From Rhizobiales bacterium 63-22 (GTDB lineage: Bacteria > Pseudomonadota > Alphaproteobacteria > Rhizobiales > Rhizobiaceae), in assembly GCA_001898995.1 (NCBI GenBank), contig MKVZ01000006.1:411584-446746 (forward strand): a DNA stretch of 35,163 bases. The letters run 5' to 3'. Within the stretch, counting starts at the first letter, position 1. Every line of letters starts with the position of its first letter. The notes beneath the pieces were generated by a model. That model was not told the origin of the DNA. It searched no databases and saw only the letters and a list, made by a program, of their open reading frames with translations. A program made the position numbers and the translations under genes. Positions 1 to 7,749 of this stretch are shown here, piece by piece.

Positions 1-514
1 AGCTATTGCGATCATCCTTGGAACCGCCGCAACGCTTAATGCCGCCGGCAAGACCGATATCCAGAGTGCTGCCGAGGCCGCGCAGGCATTGAAGCCCGTC
101 GCGGGCAATCTCGCCTTCCTGATATTCAGCCTGGGGATCATCGGTACCGGGTTGTTGGCGATTCCCGTCCTTGCTGGCTCGTCGGCATACGCCATCTGCG
201 AAATCGGCGACTGGAACGCCAGTCTGGAACGAAAGCCGATGCGCGCGAAGGCGTTCTACGCCGTCATTACGCTCGGGATGGTTCTGGGCCTTGCCATCGA
301 CTGGTCTCCCATCAATCCGATGAAGGCGCTTTTCTGGAGTGCGGTCATCAACGGCGTCGCTGCGGTTCCCGTCCTCGTCGGCCTTATGATCGTCGTGTCG
401 AGGCCGAGCATCATGGGCGAGTTTGTAGCCTCACCCTCGCTCAAATTCTTCGGTTGGCTCGCAACGGCCGTCATGGGTGCGGCCGCGATCGCCATGATCG
501 CATTTCCGGGATAG
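1..514 (+). CDS. NRAMP-family divalent metal transporter, C-terminal part (5' end outside window)
   Basis: The frame is open from base 2 and stops at 512-514, giving about 170 residues of an integral membrane protein. I read it as the C-terminal third of an NRAMP (MntH-like) H+-coupled Mn2+/Fe2+ transporter. The segment LAFLIFSLGIIGTGLLAIPV followed by a 'GSSAYAICEIGDW' loop resembles the late helices of that family, and about four hydrophobic segments can be seen: around window positions 95-200, 255-300, 330-410 and 450-510. The metal-binding helices 1 and 6 would lie upstream and cannot be checked. No downstream partner gene is coupled to it. The family assignment is by recognition only, without a search. 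Confidence 0.75.
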   Translation, partial: AIAIILGTAATLNAAGKTDIQSAAEAAQALKPVAGNLAFLIFSLGIIGTGLLAIPVLAGSSAYAICEIGDWNASLERKPMRAKAFYAVITLGMVLGLAIDWSPINPMKALFWSAVINGVAAVPVLVGLMIVVSRPSIMGEFVASPSLKFFGWLATAVMGAAAIAMIAFPG

Positions 515-711
515 TAATTTTAGACCGTGGCGTTTCTGATCACTGCATCGTCATCGACACTTTCGCACGGGATGCGTCGAGATGTACCTATATATCAGGC
601 TAACTACCGTTGTTTCGACTTTCCGAATGGGAACTTATCCGAATGGCAGCGGGTTTCTGACAGAACACAGCATCATCGCCACTACAGTCAACAGGCAGCC
701 GGAACCCGGTC

Positions 712-1806
712 ATGGCAACGGAAAAACTTTCGAAAACGCGCTCCAAACGCGCTCTCAAAAATCCGGAACCTTCCCCGCCGTTGCGGAGCGGAACGAATGA
801 TCCGGCGTCTGACGCGACAGGGGAGGCCGCCCGCCGCAACGGTGTGAAAGTGGAAGTCATGGGTGTGCCCGTATCCAGCCCCGACAAAGCATTGTGGCCG
901 GATGCCGGCGACGGGAAGCCTGTCACGAAGGAAGACCTCGCACGTTATCACGAAGCCGTCGGTAGTTTTATCATCGAGCACATCAGGGGCAGGCCCTGTT
1001 CGATCATCCGTGCGCCGGACGGTATCGAGGGCGAACAGTTCTTCCAACGTCATGCGATGCCCGGCACGTCGAACCTTCTCGAACTGGTAAAGGTATCTGG
1101 TGACAGGAAGCCCTATCTGCAGATCGACCGCATTGAGGGACTGGTGGCGATCGCACAGAGCGGTGGCATTGAGCTGCATCCGTGGAACTGCGAGCCCGGT
1201 CAGCCGGAAGTGCCGGGGCGTCTGGTGTTCGACCTTGATCCGGGACCGGATCTTCCGTTTTTGGCCGTGGTCACAGCGGCGTGCGAAATGCGCGACCGGC
1301 TGGATGATCTGGGTCTCATCAGCTTTTGCAAGACGACCGGCGGCAAGGGGCTGCATGTCGTAACGCCGCTTGCCGTAAACAAGAGCAAGCCACTGTCATA
1401 AGCCGAGGCAAAGGCTTTTGCGCATGATGTCTGCCAGCAGATGGCGGACGACAGTCCCGACCTTTATCTGATCAGGATGACCAGGAGCTTGCGGGGCGGG
1501 CACATCTTTCTCGATTATCTGCGCAACGACCGCATGGCGACGGCCGTAGCCCCGCTGTCGCCACGTGCTCGCCCCGGGGCTACCGTTTCGATGCCGCTCA
1601 ACTGGACGCAGGTGAAGTCCGACCTCGATCCGAAGCGGTTTACCGTCCGCACGGTTCCGGCGCTTCTGAAAAAGACAAGTGTCTGGGAGGATTACTGCGA
1701 CAGCCAGCGACCGCTCGAAAAGGCCATCAAACGGCTTGGCACGCAGAGAAGATCGCAGCATGATAATCGGCCTGCACGTAACAATCTCCGCCGGAATGAG
1801 CCGTAA
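712..1806 (+). pseudogene. ligD: LigD-type polymerase (primase) domain, interrupted by an in-frame stop
   Basis: Bases 712-1398 and 1402-1803 are one reading frame broken only by TAA at 1399-1401. Together they encode the polymerase domain of the NHEJ protein LigD, an archaeo-eukaryotic primase fold that fills gaps at double-strand breaks. Visible motifs are HPWNC, the catalytic DLDPGPD, and [11 protein letters not shown] before the stop, and FLDYLRNDR, with another acidic catalytic residue, after it. The homologous residue at the stop is usually Trp in rhizobial copies. No ATP-dependent ligase or phosphoesterase domain precedes it within the window, so it is either a stand-alone polymerase paralogue or the tail of a full LigD. 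ATG 712 has no clear ribosome binding site. The protein after the stop could not be made without readthrough or reinitiation, so I call it a pseudogene. Confidence 0.85.
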
Positions 1807-1915
1807 TCGCGGCGTCTGGGTTGCGTGGCTCGCCTTTCGCTTGCGCATCGGCCCGATTTAAGCGTTACGCTCGTCCCATCGTACGGTGGAATGGCAATGC
1901 GGCATCTTGACTTTA

Positions 1916-1999
1916 TCATCGCGACGCCCGTTTTCCTTTGCCTTGGGCAGCAAGGCTTTTGCGCAGCGCGTCCATGATGTCGATAACGTTGCCACCGGT
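1916..1999 (-). pseudogene. 3' end of a Ku gene (remnant)
   Basis: On the minus strand the frame ending in TGA at 1918-1916 reads GGNVIDIMDALRKSLA and then a Gly/Lys/Arg-rich tail ending KRASR. This matches the usual end of bacterial Ku proteins: a short linker, a 'V(I/V)(N/D)(L/I)MDALRxSL' helix and a basic tail. Nothing Ku-like continues upstream of about 1999 in any frame, so the rest of the gene has been deleted. It lies convergent to the LigD polymerase fragment, and ku and ligD are typically neighbours in rhizobia. The stretch is short, which limits certainty, but the context supports it. Confidence 0.6.
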
Positions 2000-2102
2000 G
2001 AGAAACAGACGACATCCGGTAGCGATCGACAAAAATCTGGACGGCGCTCTTGAGTATCCCGTGTCCGCCACCTATCTCCGCTCCGACAGGCAGGAGGCTC
2101 TC

Positions 2103-2291
2103 ATGACAGAGATTCGGTTTTACGCTGACAGTCAGGCGGACGGTAGCTGGTCGGTTATGGATATGCAAACTGGCAAGCCGGCAAGTCTGCACGGTCAAAA
2201 GTGCTGTCTTCTCAAAAAATCGGATGTGGACGCGACTATCGACTATCTGCAAAAGCAGATGGCTGCGCCTTTTCACGAAATCGCAGCTTGA
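2103..2291 (+). CDS. small conserved-looking protein of unknown function (62 aa)
   Basis: A 62-residue protein starting MTEIRFYADSQADGSW. An AGGAGG-type ribosome binding site (about 2092-2097) lies six bases before ATG 2103, and this decides the start; the frame is open further upstream but without a better signal. The protein is hydrophilic, has a pair of adjacent cysteines (KCCLLKK) and ends in a predicted helix (DVDATIDYLQKQM). There is no signal peptide or membrane segment. I do not recognise a family. It sits alone between the Ku remnant and the convergent cold-shock gene. Confidence 0.55.
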   Translation: MTEIRFYADSQADGSWSVMDMQTGKPASLHGQKCCLLKKSDVDATIDYLQKQMAAPFHEIAA

Positions 2292-2395
2292 GGCGGCCCA
2301 CTACGCAAGTCAATGTCGTGAGGCAAATACCAGTACGAACAGTTGACAGCGGTCGCGACTGACAGGCGGCCGCCCCATATTCAGCAAAGCTGTTG

Positions 2396-2599
2396 TCAGA
2401 ATGCGCGAACGTTTTCCGCTTTTGATTTTCCAGTCTTGCGATCCTGACCAATGTCGTAGCTGACCTGCTGGCCTTCCCGGAGCGGTCCGGAGCCTTGCAG
2501 AGCGGACACGTGCACGAACACGTCCGATCCACCGTGCTCAGGCGTGATAAAGCCAAAACCTTTGTCCTGATTGAAAAACTTTACGGTTCCGTTTGCCAT
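2396..2599 (-). CDS. CspA-family cold-shock protein
   Basis: A 67-residue single cold-shock domain, the usual size for a CspA-type protein. RNP1 is KGFGFI and RNP2 is DVFVHVSAL, the two nucleic-acid-binding motifs of the family. Members bind single-stranded RNA/DNA and act as RNA chaperones in the cytoplasm. ATG at 2599 is preceded by a GAGGA ribosome binding site; an in-frame upstream extension to 2665 has no family match. It is transcribed alone, away from the sugar operon that begins at 3255. Many rhizobia carry several such paralogues, so no specific symbol is given. Confidence 0.95.
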   Translation of the reverse strand: MANGTVKFFNQDKGFGFITPEHGGSDVFVHVSALQGSGPLREGQQVSYDIGQDRKTGKSKAENVRAF

Positions 2600-2960
2600 T
2601 AAATCCTCATTGAAACAAGCAGCCTCGTGCTGCGGATAAAAACATATGCCGCCTGCAATGATCACGCAACGCTCATTTTCCGAATCGTTGGCGCGTGTGC
2701 CGTTTTGGGAAAACTGACGCCGAACTTAACCGTCGCGGCAGAGCCGAAAAGTGGAGAATGCCGCCGCGGCTGGCGACGATCAAGTATCGAGGAATTGCAT
2801 GAAACGCGGCGTTCGGCACGATCTCACAACCGTCCGGCAGATCCCTCCAGCCTGCGCCTCGATCATCACTGGTGCATGATCACTGGTCGGCAAGGGACTG
2901 GCGGCGGCGCTCCTCTGCAAAGCAGGGACGGCGCATGTCCGAAAACCCGTCAGAATTCGA

Positions 2961-2989
2961 TTGGAAATTTAAAAATACATATGTATAGT
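2961..2989 (+). promoter_or_regulatory. probable sigma-70 promoter of sugar ABC operon
   Basis: TTGGAA (2961-2966), 17 bases, then TATAGT (2984-2989). The spacing is optimal and this is the best promoter-like match upstream of the binding-protein gene at 3255. The surroundings are AT-rich in an otherwise GC-rich region. The operator palindrome at 2975-2986 overlaps the -10 box, as expected for repression. Confidence 0.55.
2975..2986. promoter_or_regulatory. operator palindrome ATACATATGTAT, copy 1
   Basis: A perfect 12-bp palindrome overlapping the -10 box of the ABC-operon promoter. A near-identical palindrome, ATACAGATGTAT, is found at 10326-10337 between the two divergent metabolic transcription units of the same locus. 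Both are flanked by A/T-rich sequence and sit at the same place relative to a -10 element. The inferred ligand is the SorC-type regulator encoded at 7750-8727, the only DNA-binding protein of the locus. Confidence 0.6.
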
Positions 2990-3180
2990 CGGCATGGTAG
3001 CTTCCGGTGAGGAGCCGGCTGTTGCTTCGGAAATTCGTGAGTATGCGTCTCTCCTGAAAGGATGAAGCATCTCGCTGGCGTGAGCCCGAGCCGGAGTGGG
3101 CGACGGAGTCCGGTCCGGTTTCCCGCGAGCGGTGGCCTCTCCCCGAAGTGTTGGGGGAAACGCTGTCTGATCGATTTGAT

Positions 3181-3197
3181 ATCTCGATGATCGAGAT
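3181..3197. promoter_or_regulatory. inverted repeat in leader of sugar ABC operon
   Basis: ATCTCGA-TGA-TCGAGAT is a perfect seven-base inverted repeat centred 66 bases before the start codon at 3255. It could be a second protein-binding site or a small RNA hairpin. I found no second copy elsewhere in the window. Confidence 0.35.
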
Positions 3198-3254
3198 GGG
3201 AGGCCGCCTTGCGTTACCCTTGGGCCGGCACCGGAAAAGACGGGAGGTAAGTTG

Positions 3255-4661
3255 ATGAATATCGATGCGAAAAGGCCCTCAAAGCAGGGGGACAGTGGCG
3301 TGAGAAGGCGCAGAGGGCGTCGCTTGGGCGTGGTATTGTCCGCTTTCGCGGCATGTCTGCTGTCGAGCAGCGCGTTTGCCTGGAGCCTCAAGGAGGCGGC
3401 TGCGCCCTATAAGGGCATGACAATCAACGTCGTCGGTCTTGACCGGCCAAGTTACAAGGCGGCGCAAAAGCTGACGCCGGAATTCGAAAAGGAAACCGGC
3501 ATCAAGGTCCAGTGGACGAACTTCCCCTATGAGAATACTCTGAAGGAAGAGACGCTGAACTTCGTCGCCAACAGCGAGCAGTTTGACGTGATCCTGTCCG
3601 ACGTGGTCTGGCCGGTGAATTTTGCCGGCGCCGGCTGGGCGGTTCCGCTGAAGCAGTTCATGGACGACAAGAAGCTCGCCGATCCGAACCTCGATCTCAA
3701 GGATTTCTTCCCCGTCTGGCTCGCCAGCTTCACCGTCGACGGCAAGCTCTATGGGCTTCCCTTCGATTCTTATGCCGGGCTGCTCTACTACAACAAGGCC
3801 ATGTTCAAGGAAGCCGGCATCGCCAATCCGCCGGCGACATGGGACGAGTTGAAAGCGGATGCGGAAAAACTGCACAACAAGGACAAGAAAGTCTACGGCT
3901 ACGCCCTGCAGTCGGCGCGCGGCGAAACGCAGACGGCAGACGCTTTCGCGCGCTTCCTTTGGCCATGGGGCGGCAGATTCCTCGACATCCCCAACAAAAA
4001 AGTGCTCGTTAACGACGACAAGTCGGTGGCGGGAATAAAGTTTCGCCAGGGTCTGCTCAAGGTCATGCCTTCGGGCATCGTTTCCGACGACCACAGCCAG
4101 GTTGTCGAGATGCTGTCGCAAAAGCAGGTGGCGATGATCACCGAATGGTCGGCCTTCTATCCGACGCTCAGCGCCAGCCCGATCGCAAGTGACCTTGGCA
4201 TCGCGCCCGAGCCGAAGGGGCCCGACGGTGCCTATGCTGCCTTCGGCGGCTTCGCCTACATGATCAGTTCGCAAGTCGCCAAGGAAAAGCAGGAGGCGGG
4301 ATGGCTGTTCGTCCAGTGGCTGACCTCGAAGGAGATGGCGATGCCGCTGATCGAGAACGGTGCCGTCGTGGCGCGTCAGAGCGCTGATAAGGACCCGGCA
4401 GCGCAATCGAAATTTCCCAATCTAAAGCCGATGGTCGAGACTTGGGAAACGGCTACTGTTCCCGACTGGCGTCCGCAGTTGCAGTGCTATCCACGCTTCT
4501 CCGATATCGTTTCGGACTGGGGTTCACGGATAGAACTCGGCCAGACGCCGGTAAAGGAGGGTCTGAACAGCATGGCGAAGGATTTGACCAGCTACATGGA
4601 TTCTTCCGGATGCTGGAACAAGGCCAACACGCCGCAAAAATACATCTCCTTGTATAAATAG
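3255..4661 (+). CDS. sugar ABC transporter substrate-binding protein (CUT1 type)
   Basis: A 468-residue periplasmic binding protein of the family-1 (MalE/UgpB-like) type. The N terminus is long and basic (residues 1-24, several Arg), followed by a hydrophobic stretch and a Sec cleavage site near AFA|WSL at about residue 40. The mature protein has the typical 'LTPEFEKETGIKVQW' block and a 'GLPFDSYAGLLYYNKAMF' block. ATG 3255 follows GGGAGGT by six bases; an in-frame TTG at 3252 is less likely. It is the first gene of an operon with two permeases and an ATPase. The substrate is probably a sugar or polyol, judged by the neighbouring dehydrogenase and epimerase, but cannot be specified. Transcription is likely controlled at the 2975-2986 operator. 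Confidence 0.9.
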   Translation: MNIDAKRPSKQGDSGVRRRRGRRLGVVLSAFAACLLSSSAFAWSLKEAAAPYKGMTINVVGLDRPSYKAAQKLTPEFEKETGIKVQWTNFPYENTLKEETLNFVANSEQFDVILSDVVWPVNFAGAGWAVPLKQFMDDKKLADPNLDLKDFFPVWLASFTVDGKLYGLPFDSYAGLLYYNKAMFKEAGIANPPATWDELKADAEKLHNKDKKVYGYALQSARGETQTADAFARFLWPWGGRFLDIPNKKVLVNDDKSVAGIKFRQGLLKVMPSGIVSDDHSQVVEMLSQKQVAMITEWSAFYPTLSASPIASDLGIAPEPKGPDGAYAAFGGFAYMISSQVAKEKQEAGWLFVQWLTSKEMAMPLIENGAVVARQSADKDPAAQSKFPNLKPMVETWETATVPDWRPQLQCYPRFSDIVSDWGSRIELGQTPVKEGLNSMAKDLTSYMDSSGCWNKANTPQKYISLYK

Positions 4662-4733
4662 GCGCGAGGACTGGAAAATGGAGGAAGGGCCTGATGCCCT
4701 TCCTCACGATTGCTTGCAATGGGATGAGATTTC

Positions 4734-5648
4734 ATGACTGATACTGCCATCCCGGGCGGTGGTGCTCCCTTGCGGAAAACCTTGCTGGAAAAAGCCGAAC
4801 CCTGGCTGTTCGTCGCCCCTTCCATCATCCTCCTTCTAGTGATCGGGCTTTATCCCACGATCTATACTGTGGTGATATCACTGCACAATTGGGTCATGGG
4901 CATGGGTGAGCCGGTCTTCAATGGCGGCGCCAATTACCTGACCGCACTGACATCGCTCGATTTCGGCAGCGCCGTCTTGCGTACGCTGGTCCTGATTGCC
5001 GTGACGCTGCCGGTGGAACTCGTGATCGGCATGCTGATTGCATTGGCGCTCGATTCGGATCGCGCGCCGTTCCTGCGCCGGCTGCTGCAAATCTGCCTCG
5101 TCATTCCGATTGCGATTACGCCAGCCGTGGTCGGGCTGCTGACGCAATTGATGTTCAATCAGCAACTCGGCATCGTCAATTATCTTCTCAGCCTGGTCGG
5201 CATCGGTTCGATCGATTGGCTGGGCGGTACGACGAGCGCCTTCGTGACCGTCATCATGGTTCATGTCTGGGAATGGACACCCTTCGTCGCCCTCGTTCTA
5301 TCGGCCGCGCTTTCGACCGTTCCGCCGGAGATCGACGAGGCCGCCCTTCTCGAGACGGAGCGCTGGTGGCCGCGCTTCTCGGCGATCCGCCTGCCTTATC
5401 TTCTGCCGGGCATCACCGCCGCCCTCGTCTTCCAGACCGCCTTCACGATGAAGGAGTTCGACATGATCTATACGATCGAGAAGGGTGGTCCCGGCACCGC
5501 TACCGAAGTAGCGATCATGCAGATCGAGCGCCTCGCCTTCCGCGGCTTCGACGTCGGTGTGGCCTCAGCCGAATCGATCCTCATGCTGGTGCTGTCCATT
5601 GTGCTGGCGCGGATCTATATCCGTCTCTTCTATAGGGAGATCGAGTGA
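4734..5648 (+). CDS. sugar ABC transporter permease, MalF/UgpA type
   Basis: A 304-residue inner-membrane permease with six predicted transmembrane segments (the first is LFVAPSIILLLVIGLYPTIY). The cytoplasmic EAA loop reads PPEIDEAALLETERWWPRFS and then LPYLLPG, the coupling helix that contacts the ATPase. The family's terminal FTMKEFDMIYTIEKGGPGTATE motif is present. ATG 4734 lies 72 bases after the binding-protein stop. The gene ends TGATG, overlapping the next permease and implying translational coupling. It pairs with the MalG-type permease to form the membrane channel of the importer. Confidence 0.93.
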   Translation: MTDTAIPGGGAPLRKTLLEKAEPWLFVAPSIILLLVIGLYPTIYTVVISLHNWVMGMGEPVFNGGANYLTALTSLDFGSAVLRTLVLIAVTLPVELVIGMLIALALDSDRAPFLRRLLQICLVIPIAITPAVVGLLTQLMFNQQLGIVNYLLSLVGIGSIDWLGGTTSAFVTVIMVHVWEWTPFVALVLSAALSTVPPEIDEAALLETERWWPRFSAIRLPYLLPGITAALVFQTAFTMKEFDMIYTIEKGGPGTATEVAIMQIERLAFRGFDVGVASAESILMLVLSIVLARIYIRLFYREIE

Positions 5649-6481
5649 TGCCGCCCCGCTTCGGAGAAGCCATTGGCCGGATCCTGCATGTGGCCGGTCT
5701 CATCGTCATCCTGGTGGTGATCCTGTTTCCGCTATACTGGATGGTCGCCGGATCGCTGAAGACCCAGACGCAGCTCTTCAGCATCCCGCCCATATGGCTC
5801 TGGAAGCCTACATTCGCCGCCTATTCCGATGCGATCAGCGATTCCGGTGTTCTCACGGCGTTGAAGAATTCGCTGATCGTCACCGTTCTCGCGGTGGCGC
5901 TGGGTCTTGTCGCCGGCGTTCCGGCAGCCTATGGCATTGCCCGCTACACGTTCAGGGGGCGTGAGCAGATCTGGTTCTGGTATGTCACCAACTGGATGCT
6001 GGTACCGGTCGTCGTCCTCATTCCATTTTACCTGACAGCTGCGAAGCTGCATCTGATCAACAATTTGATCACGTTGATCCTCGTCTATCAGATTTTCATC
6101 ATCCCTCTGGTGGTCTGGCTGATGGTCGACCAGTTCCGGTCCATTCCTATAGCGCTGGAAGAAGCGGCCCAGCTCGACGGGCTGAACCGTTTCCAGATTT
6201 TCCTGCGGATTTGCCTTCCGCTGGTGACACCGGGGCTTGCGGTGTCGGCCATTCTGTCGGGCATCTTCGCCTGGAACGATCTGCTTTACGCCTTTATCCT
6301 CACGCCGGGCCAAGAGTCCCGCACCGCGCCGACGATCGCCTTGACCTACCTTGGCGGTTATGTCGTGCCGTGGCCGAAGGTCTTGGCCACCGCGACCATG
6401 GTCTGTGCTCCAGTCATCATTGGCGGCATTGCCGTCCACAAATACATGGCGCGTGGACTGACCATGGGCGCGGTAAAGTAG
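5648..6481 (+). CDS. sugar ABC transporter permease, MalG/UgpE type
   Basis: The second permease, 277 residues from ATG 5648 (a GTG at 5645 is an alternative start, one codon longer). The ATG shares its A with the TGA stop of the previous gene. The EAA loop is IPIALEEAAQLDGLNRFQIF and then LPLVTPG. The C terminus ends in the conserved short 'HKYMARGLTMGAVK'-type tail seen in CUT1 permeases. Six membrane segments are evident. With 4734-5648 it would form the heterodimeric channel for the substrate delivered by the binding protein. Confidence 0.93.
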   Translation: MPPRFGEAIGRILHVAGLIVILVVILFPLYWMVAGSLKTQTQLFSIPPIWLWKPTFAAYSDAISDSGVLTALKNSLIVTVLAVALGLVAGVPAAYGIARYTFRGREQIWFWYVTNWMLVPVVVLIPFYLTAAKLHLINNLITLILVYQIFIIPLVVWLMVDQFRSIPIALEEAAQLDGLNRFQIFLRICLPLVTPGLAVSAILSGIFAWNDLLYAFILTPGQESRTAPTIALTYLGGYVVPWPKVLATATMVCAPVIIGGIAVHKYMARGLTMGAVK

Positions 6482-6507
6482 CTGGACGGAAAACAGGAGA
6501 ACGATCC

Positions 6508-7626
6508 TTGGCGCAAATTCGTATAGAACAAGTCCAGAAGTCGTATGGGGCGGTAAAGGTGCTCGACGGCGTCTCGTTCTCAGTCGCCGATGGCGAGTTC
6601 GTTGTTTTTGTCGGGCCGTCCGGCTGCGGCAAGACGACCTTGCTACGCACTATAGCCGGGCTGGAGAAGCTTTCCGGTGGGCGTATCGTCATCGGCGATG
6701 ACGACGTGACGACCTGGCCGCCGGCAAGGCGCGGCGTGGCGATGGTTTTTCAGTCCTATGCGCTCTATCCGCATATGAGTGTGGAACAGAACATCGCCTT
6801 CGGCCTCAAGGTGGCCAAGGTGCCGCCGACGGAGATCGACGCGCGCGTCAAGGAAGCCGCGTCGATGCTCCAGATTCAGCATCTGCTCGACCGTAAACCG
6901 AGGGAGCTTTCGGGCGGGCAGCGCCAGCGCGTCGCCATTGGTCGCTCGATCGTGCGCCAGCCGCGCGCATTCCTTTTTGATGAGCCGCTCTCCAACCTCG
7001 ATGCCGAGCTTCGCGTCCAGATGCGCGCGGAGCTGGTCGGCCTGCACGAAAGGCTGAAGTCGACAATGATCTATGTCACACACGACCAGGTCGAGGCGAT
7101 GACGATGGCGGACCGGATCGTCGTCCTGAACGGTGGCAGGATTGAACAGATCGGCGCGCCGCTCGAACTCTATCGTCAGCCCGCAAACCTTTTCGTTGCC
7201 GGGTTCATCGGCTCGCCGAAGATGAATTTTCTCAAGGTGCCGGTGGTCGATGCCGGTTCCGGCGGTGTAACCGTCGAGCTGCCCGGCGCCGGTTCCGTCC
7301 TGATCCCGGTCGAGGCGGGTGGGCTGGCCAAGGGGGATGTCGTCGATCTCGGCATACGGCCGGAACATCTGCTCGTCACATCCGGCAACGGGCCGGTCGA
7401 TGCGATGCTGCCCGCCAAGGCACAGCTGGTGGAGCATCTCGGCAGCGAAGTCCTCCTGCATGTGGCGCTGGCGGACGGCAAACCTTTGGTCGCGCGCCGC
7501 GCCGGCGATATGGCGGCGGAGCGCGGCGATGCAGTTTCGGTCGGGATCAATGCCGATCTTTGCTATCTTTTCGATAAAGATGGCAAAAATCTTGCGCCGC
7601 TGCGCCCCCGGCGCTTTCCGCATTAG
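6508..7626 (+). CDS. sugar ABC transporter ATPase (MalK/UgpC/MsmK type)
   Basis: A 372-residue ATPase. Walker A GPSGCGKTT is at 36-44, the Q-loop in VFQSYALYP, signature LSGGQ at 134-138, Walker B FLFDEP at 155-160 and the switch His at 192. A C-terminal TOBE/OB region (about 240-372) is typical of CUT1 sugar importers. I choose TTG 6508 because AGGAGA lies seven bases upstream and MAQIRIEQVQKSYG is the normal N terminus; the frame is open much further upstream inside the permease gene, but that part is a shadow. It is the last gene of the operon and is followed immediately by a RIME-like element that separates it from the convergent regulator operon. Confidence 0.93.
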   Translation: MAQIRIEQVQKSYGAVKVLDGVSFSVADGEFVVFVGPSGCGKTTLLRTIAGLEKLSGGRIVIGDDDVTTWPPARRGVAMVFQSYALYPHMSVEQNIAFGLKVAKVPPTEIDARVKEAASMLQIQHLLDRKPRELSGGQRQRVAIGRSIVRQPRAFLFDEPLSNLDAELRVQMRAELVGLHERLKSTMIYVTHDQVEAMTMADRIVVLNGGRIEQIGAPLELYRQPANLFVAGFIGSPKMNFLKVPVVDAGSGGVTVELPGAGSVLIPVEAGGLAKGDVVDLGIRPEHLLVTSGNGPVDAMLPAKAQLVEHLGSEVLLHVALADGKPLVARRAGDMAAERGDAVSVGINADLCYLFDKDGKNLAPLRPRRFPH

Positions 7627-7726
7627 AGCGTTTCCTATTTGAACGGAATCGTGGAGCCGCTCTATCTATTCGTTTTTACGCATTATCCCACGCGAAACCG
7701 CTTCGCACTTTCGCTGGAAATGCTCT
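7625..7726. repeat. RIME-like palindromic intergenic element (about 102 bp)
   Basis: The element begins AGAGCGTTTCC and ends GGAAATGCTCT, which are imperfect terminal inverted repeats. In between it carries the blocks 'GAACGGAATCGTGGA' and 'CGAAACCGCTTCGCA', familiar from repeated intergenic elements of Rhizobiales (Rhizobium-specific intergenic mosaic elements). It fills almost the whole gap between the convergent ATPase (stop 7624-7626) and regulator (stop at 7750) genes. Transcribed RNA could fold into a long hairpin and act as a bidirectional terminator. No second copy occurs in this window. Confidence 0.7.
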
Positions 7727-7749
7727 GATCGAGGGCTGCTCTGAAAGCG

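Larger units (their letters stand above)
2600..3254. other. intergenic region and leader upstream of sugar ABC operon
   Basis: No convincing gene lies in these 655 bases. The left end carries the cold-shock gene promoter area. A promoter with an overlapping palindrome lies at 2961-2989 (separate entries), leaving a leader of about 260 nt before the binding-protein gene. In that leader GTTTCCC (3118-3124) can pair with GGGAAAC (3155-3161), while CCCC at about 3140-3143 can pair with part of the same G run. A perfect inverted repeat lies at 3181-3197. No known riboswitch was recognised. Confidence 0.5.

Noticed and set aside
3255..3380. Twin-arginine signal in the locus A binding protein
   Set aside because: Several arginines are present but the RRxFLK consensus is absent, so an ordinary Sec signal is more likely.
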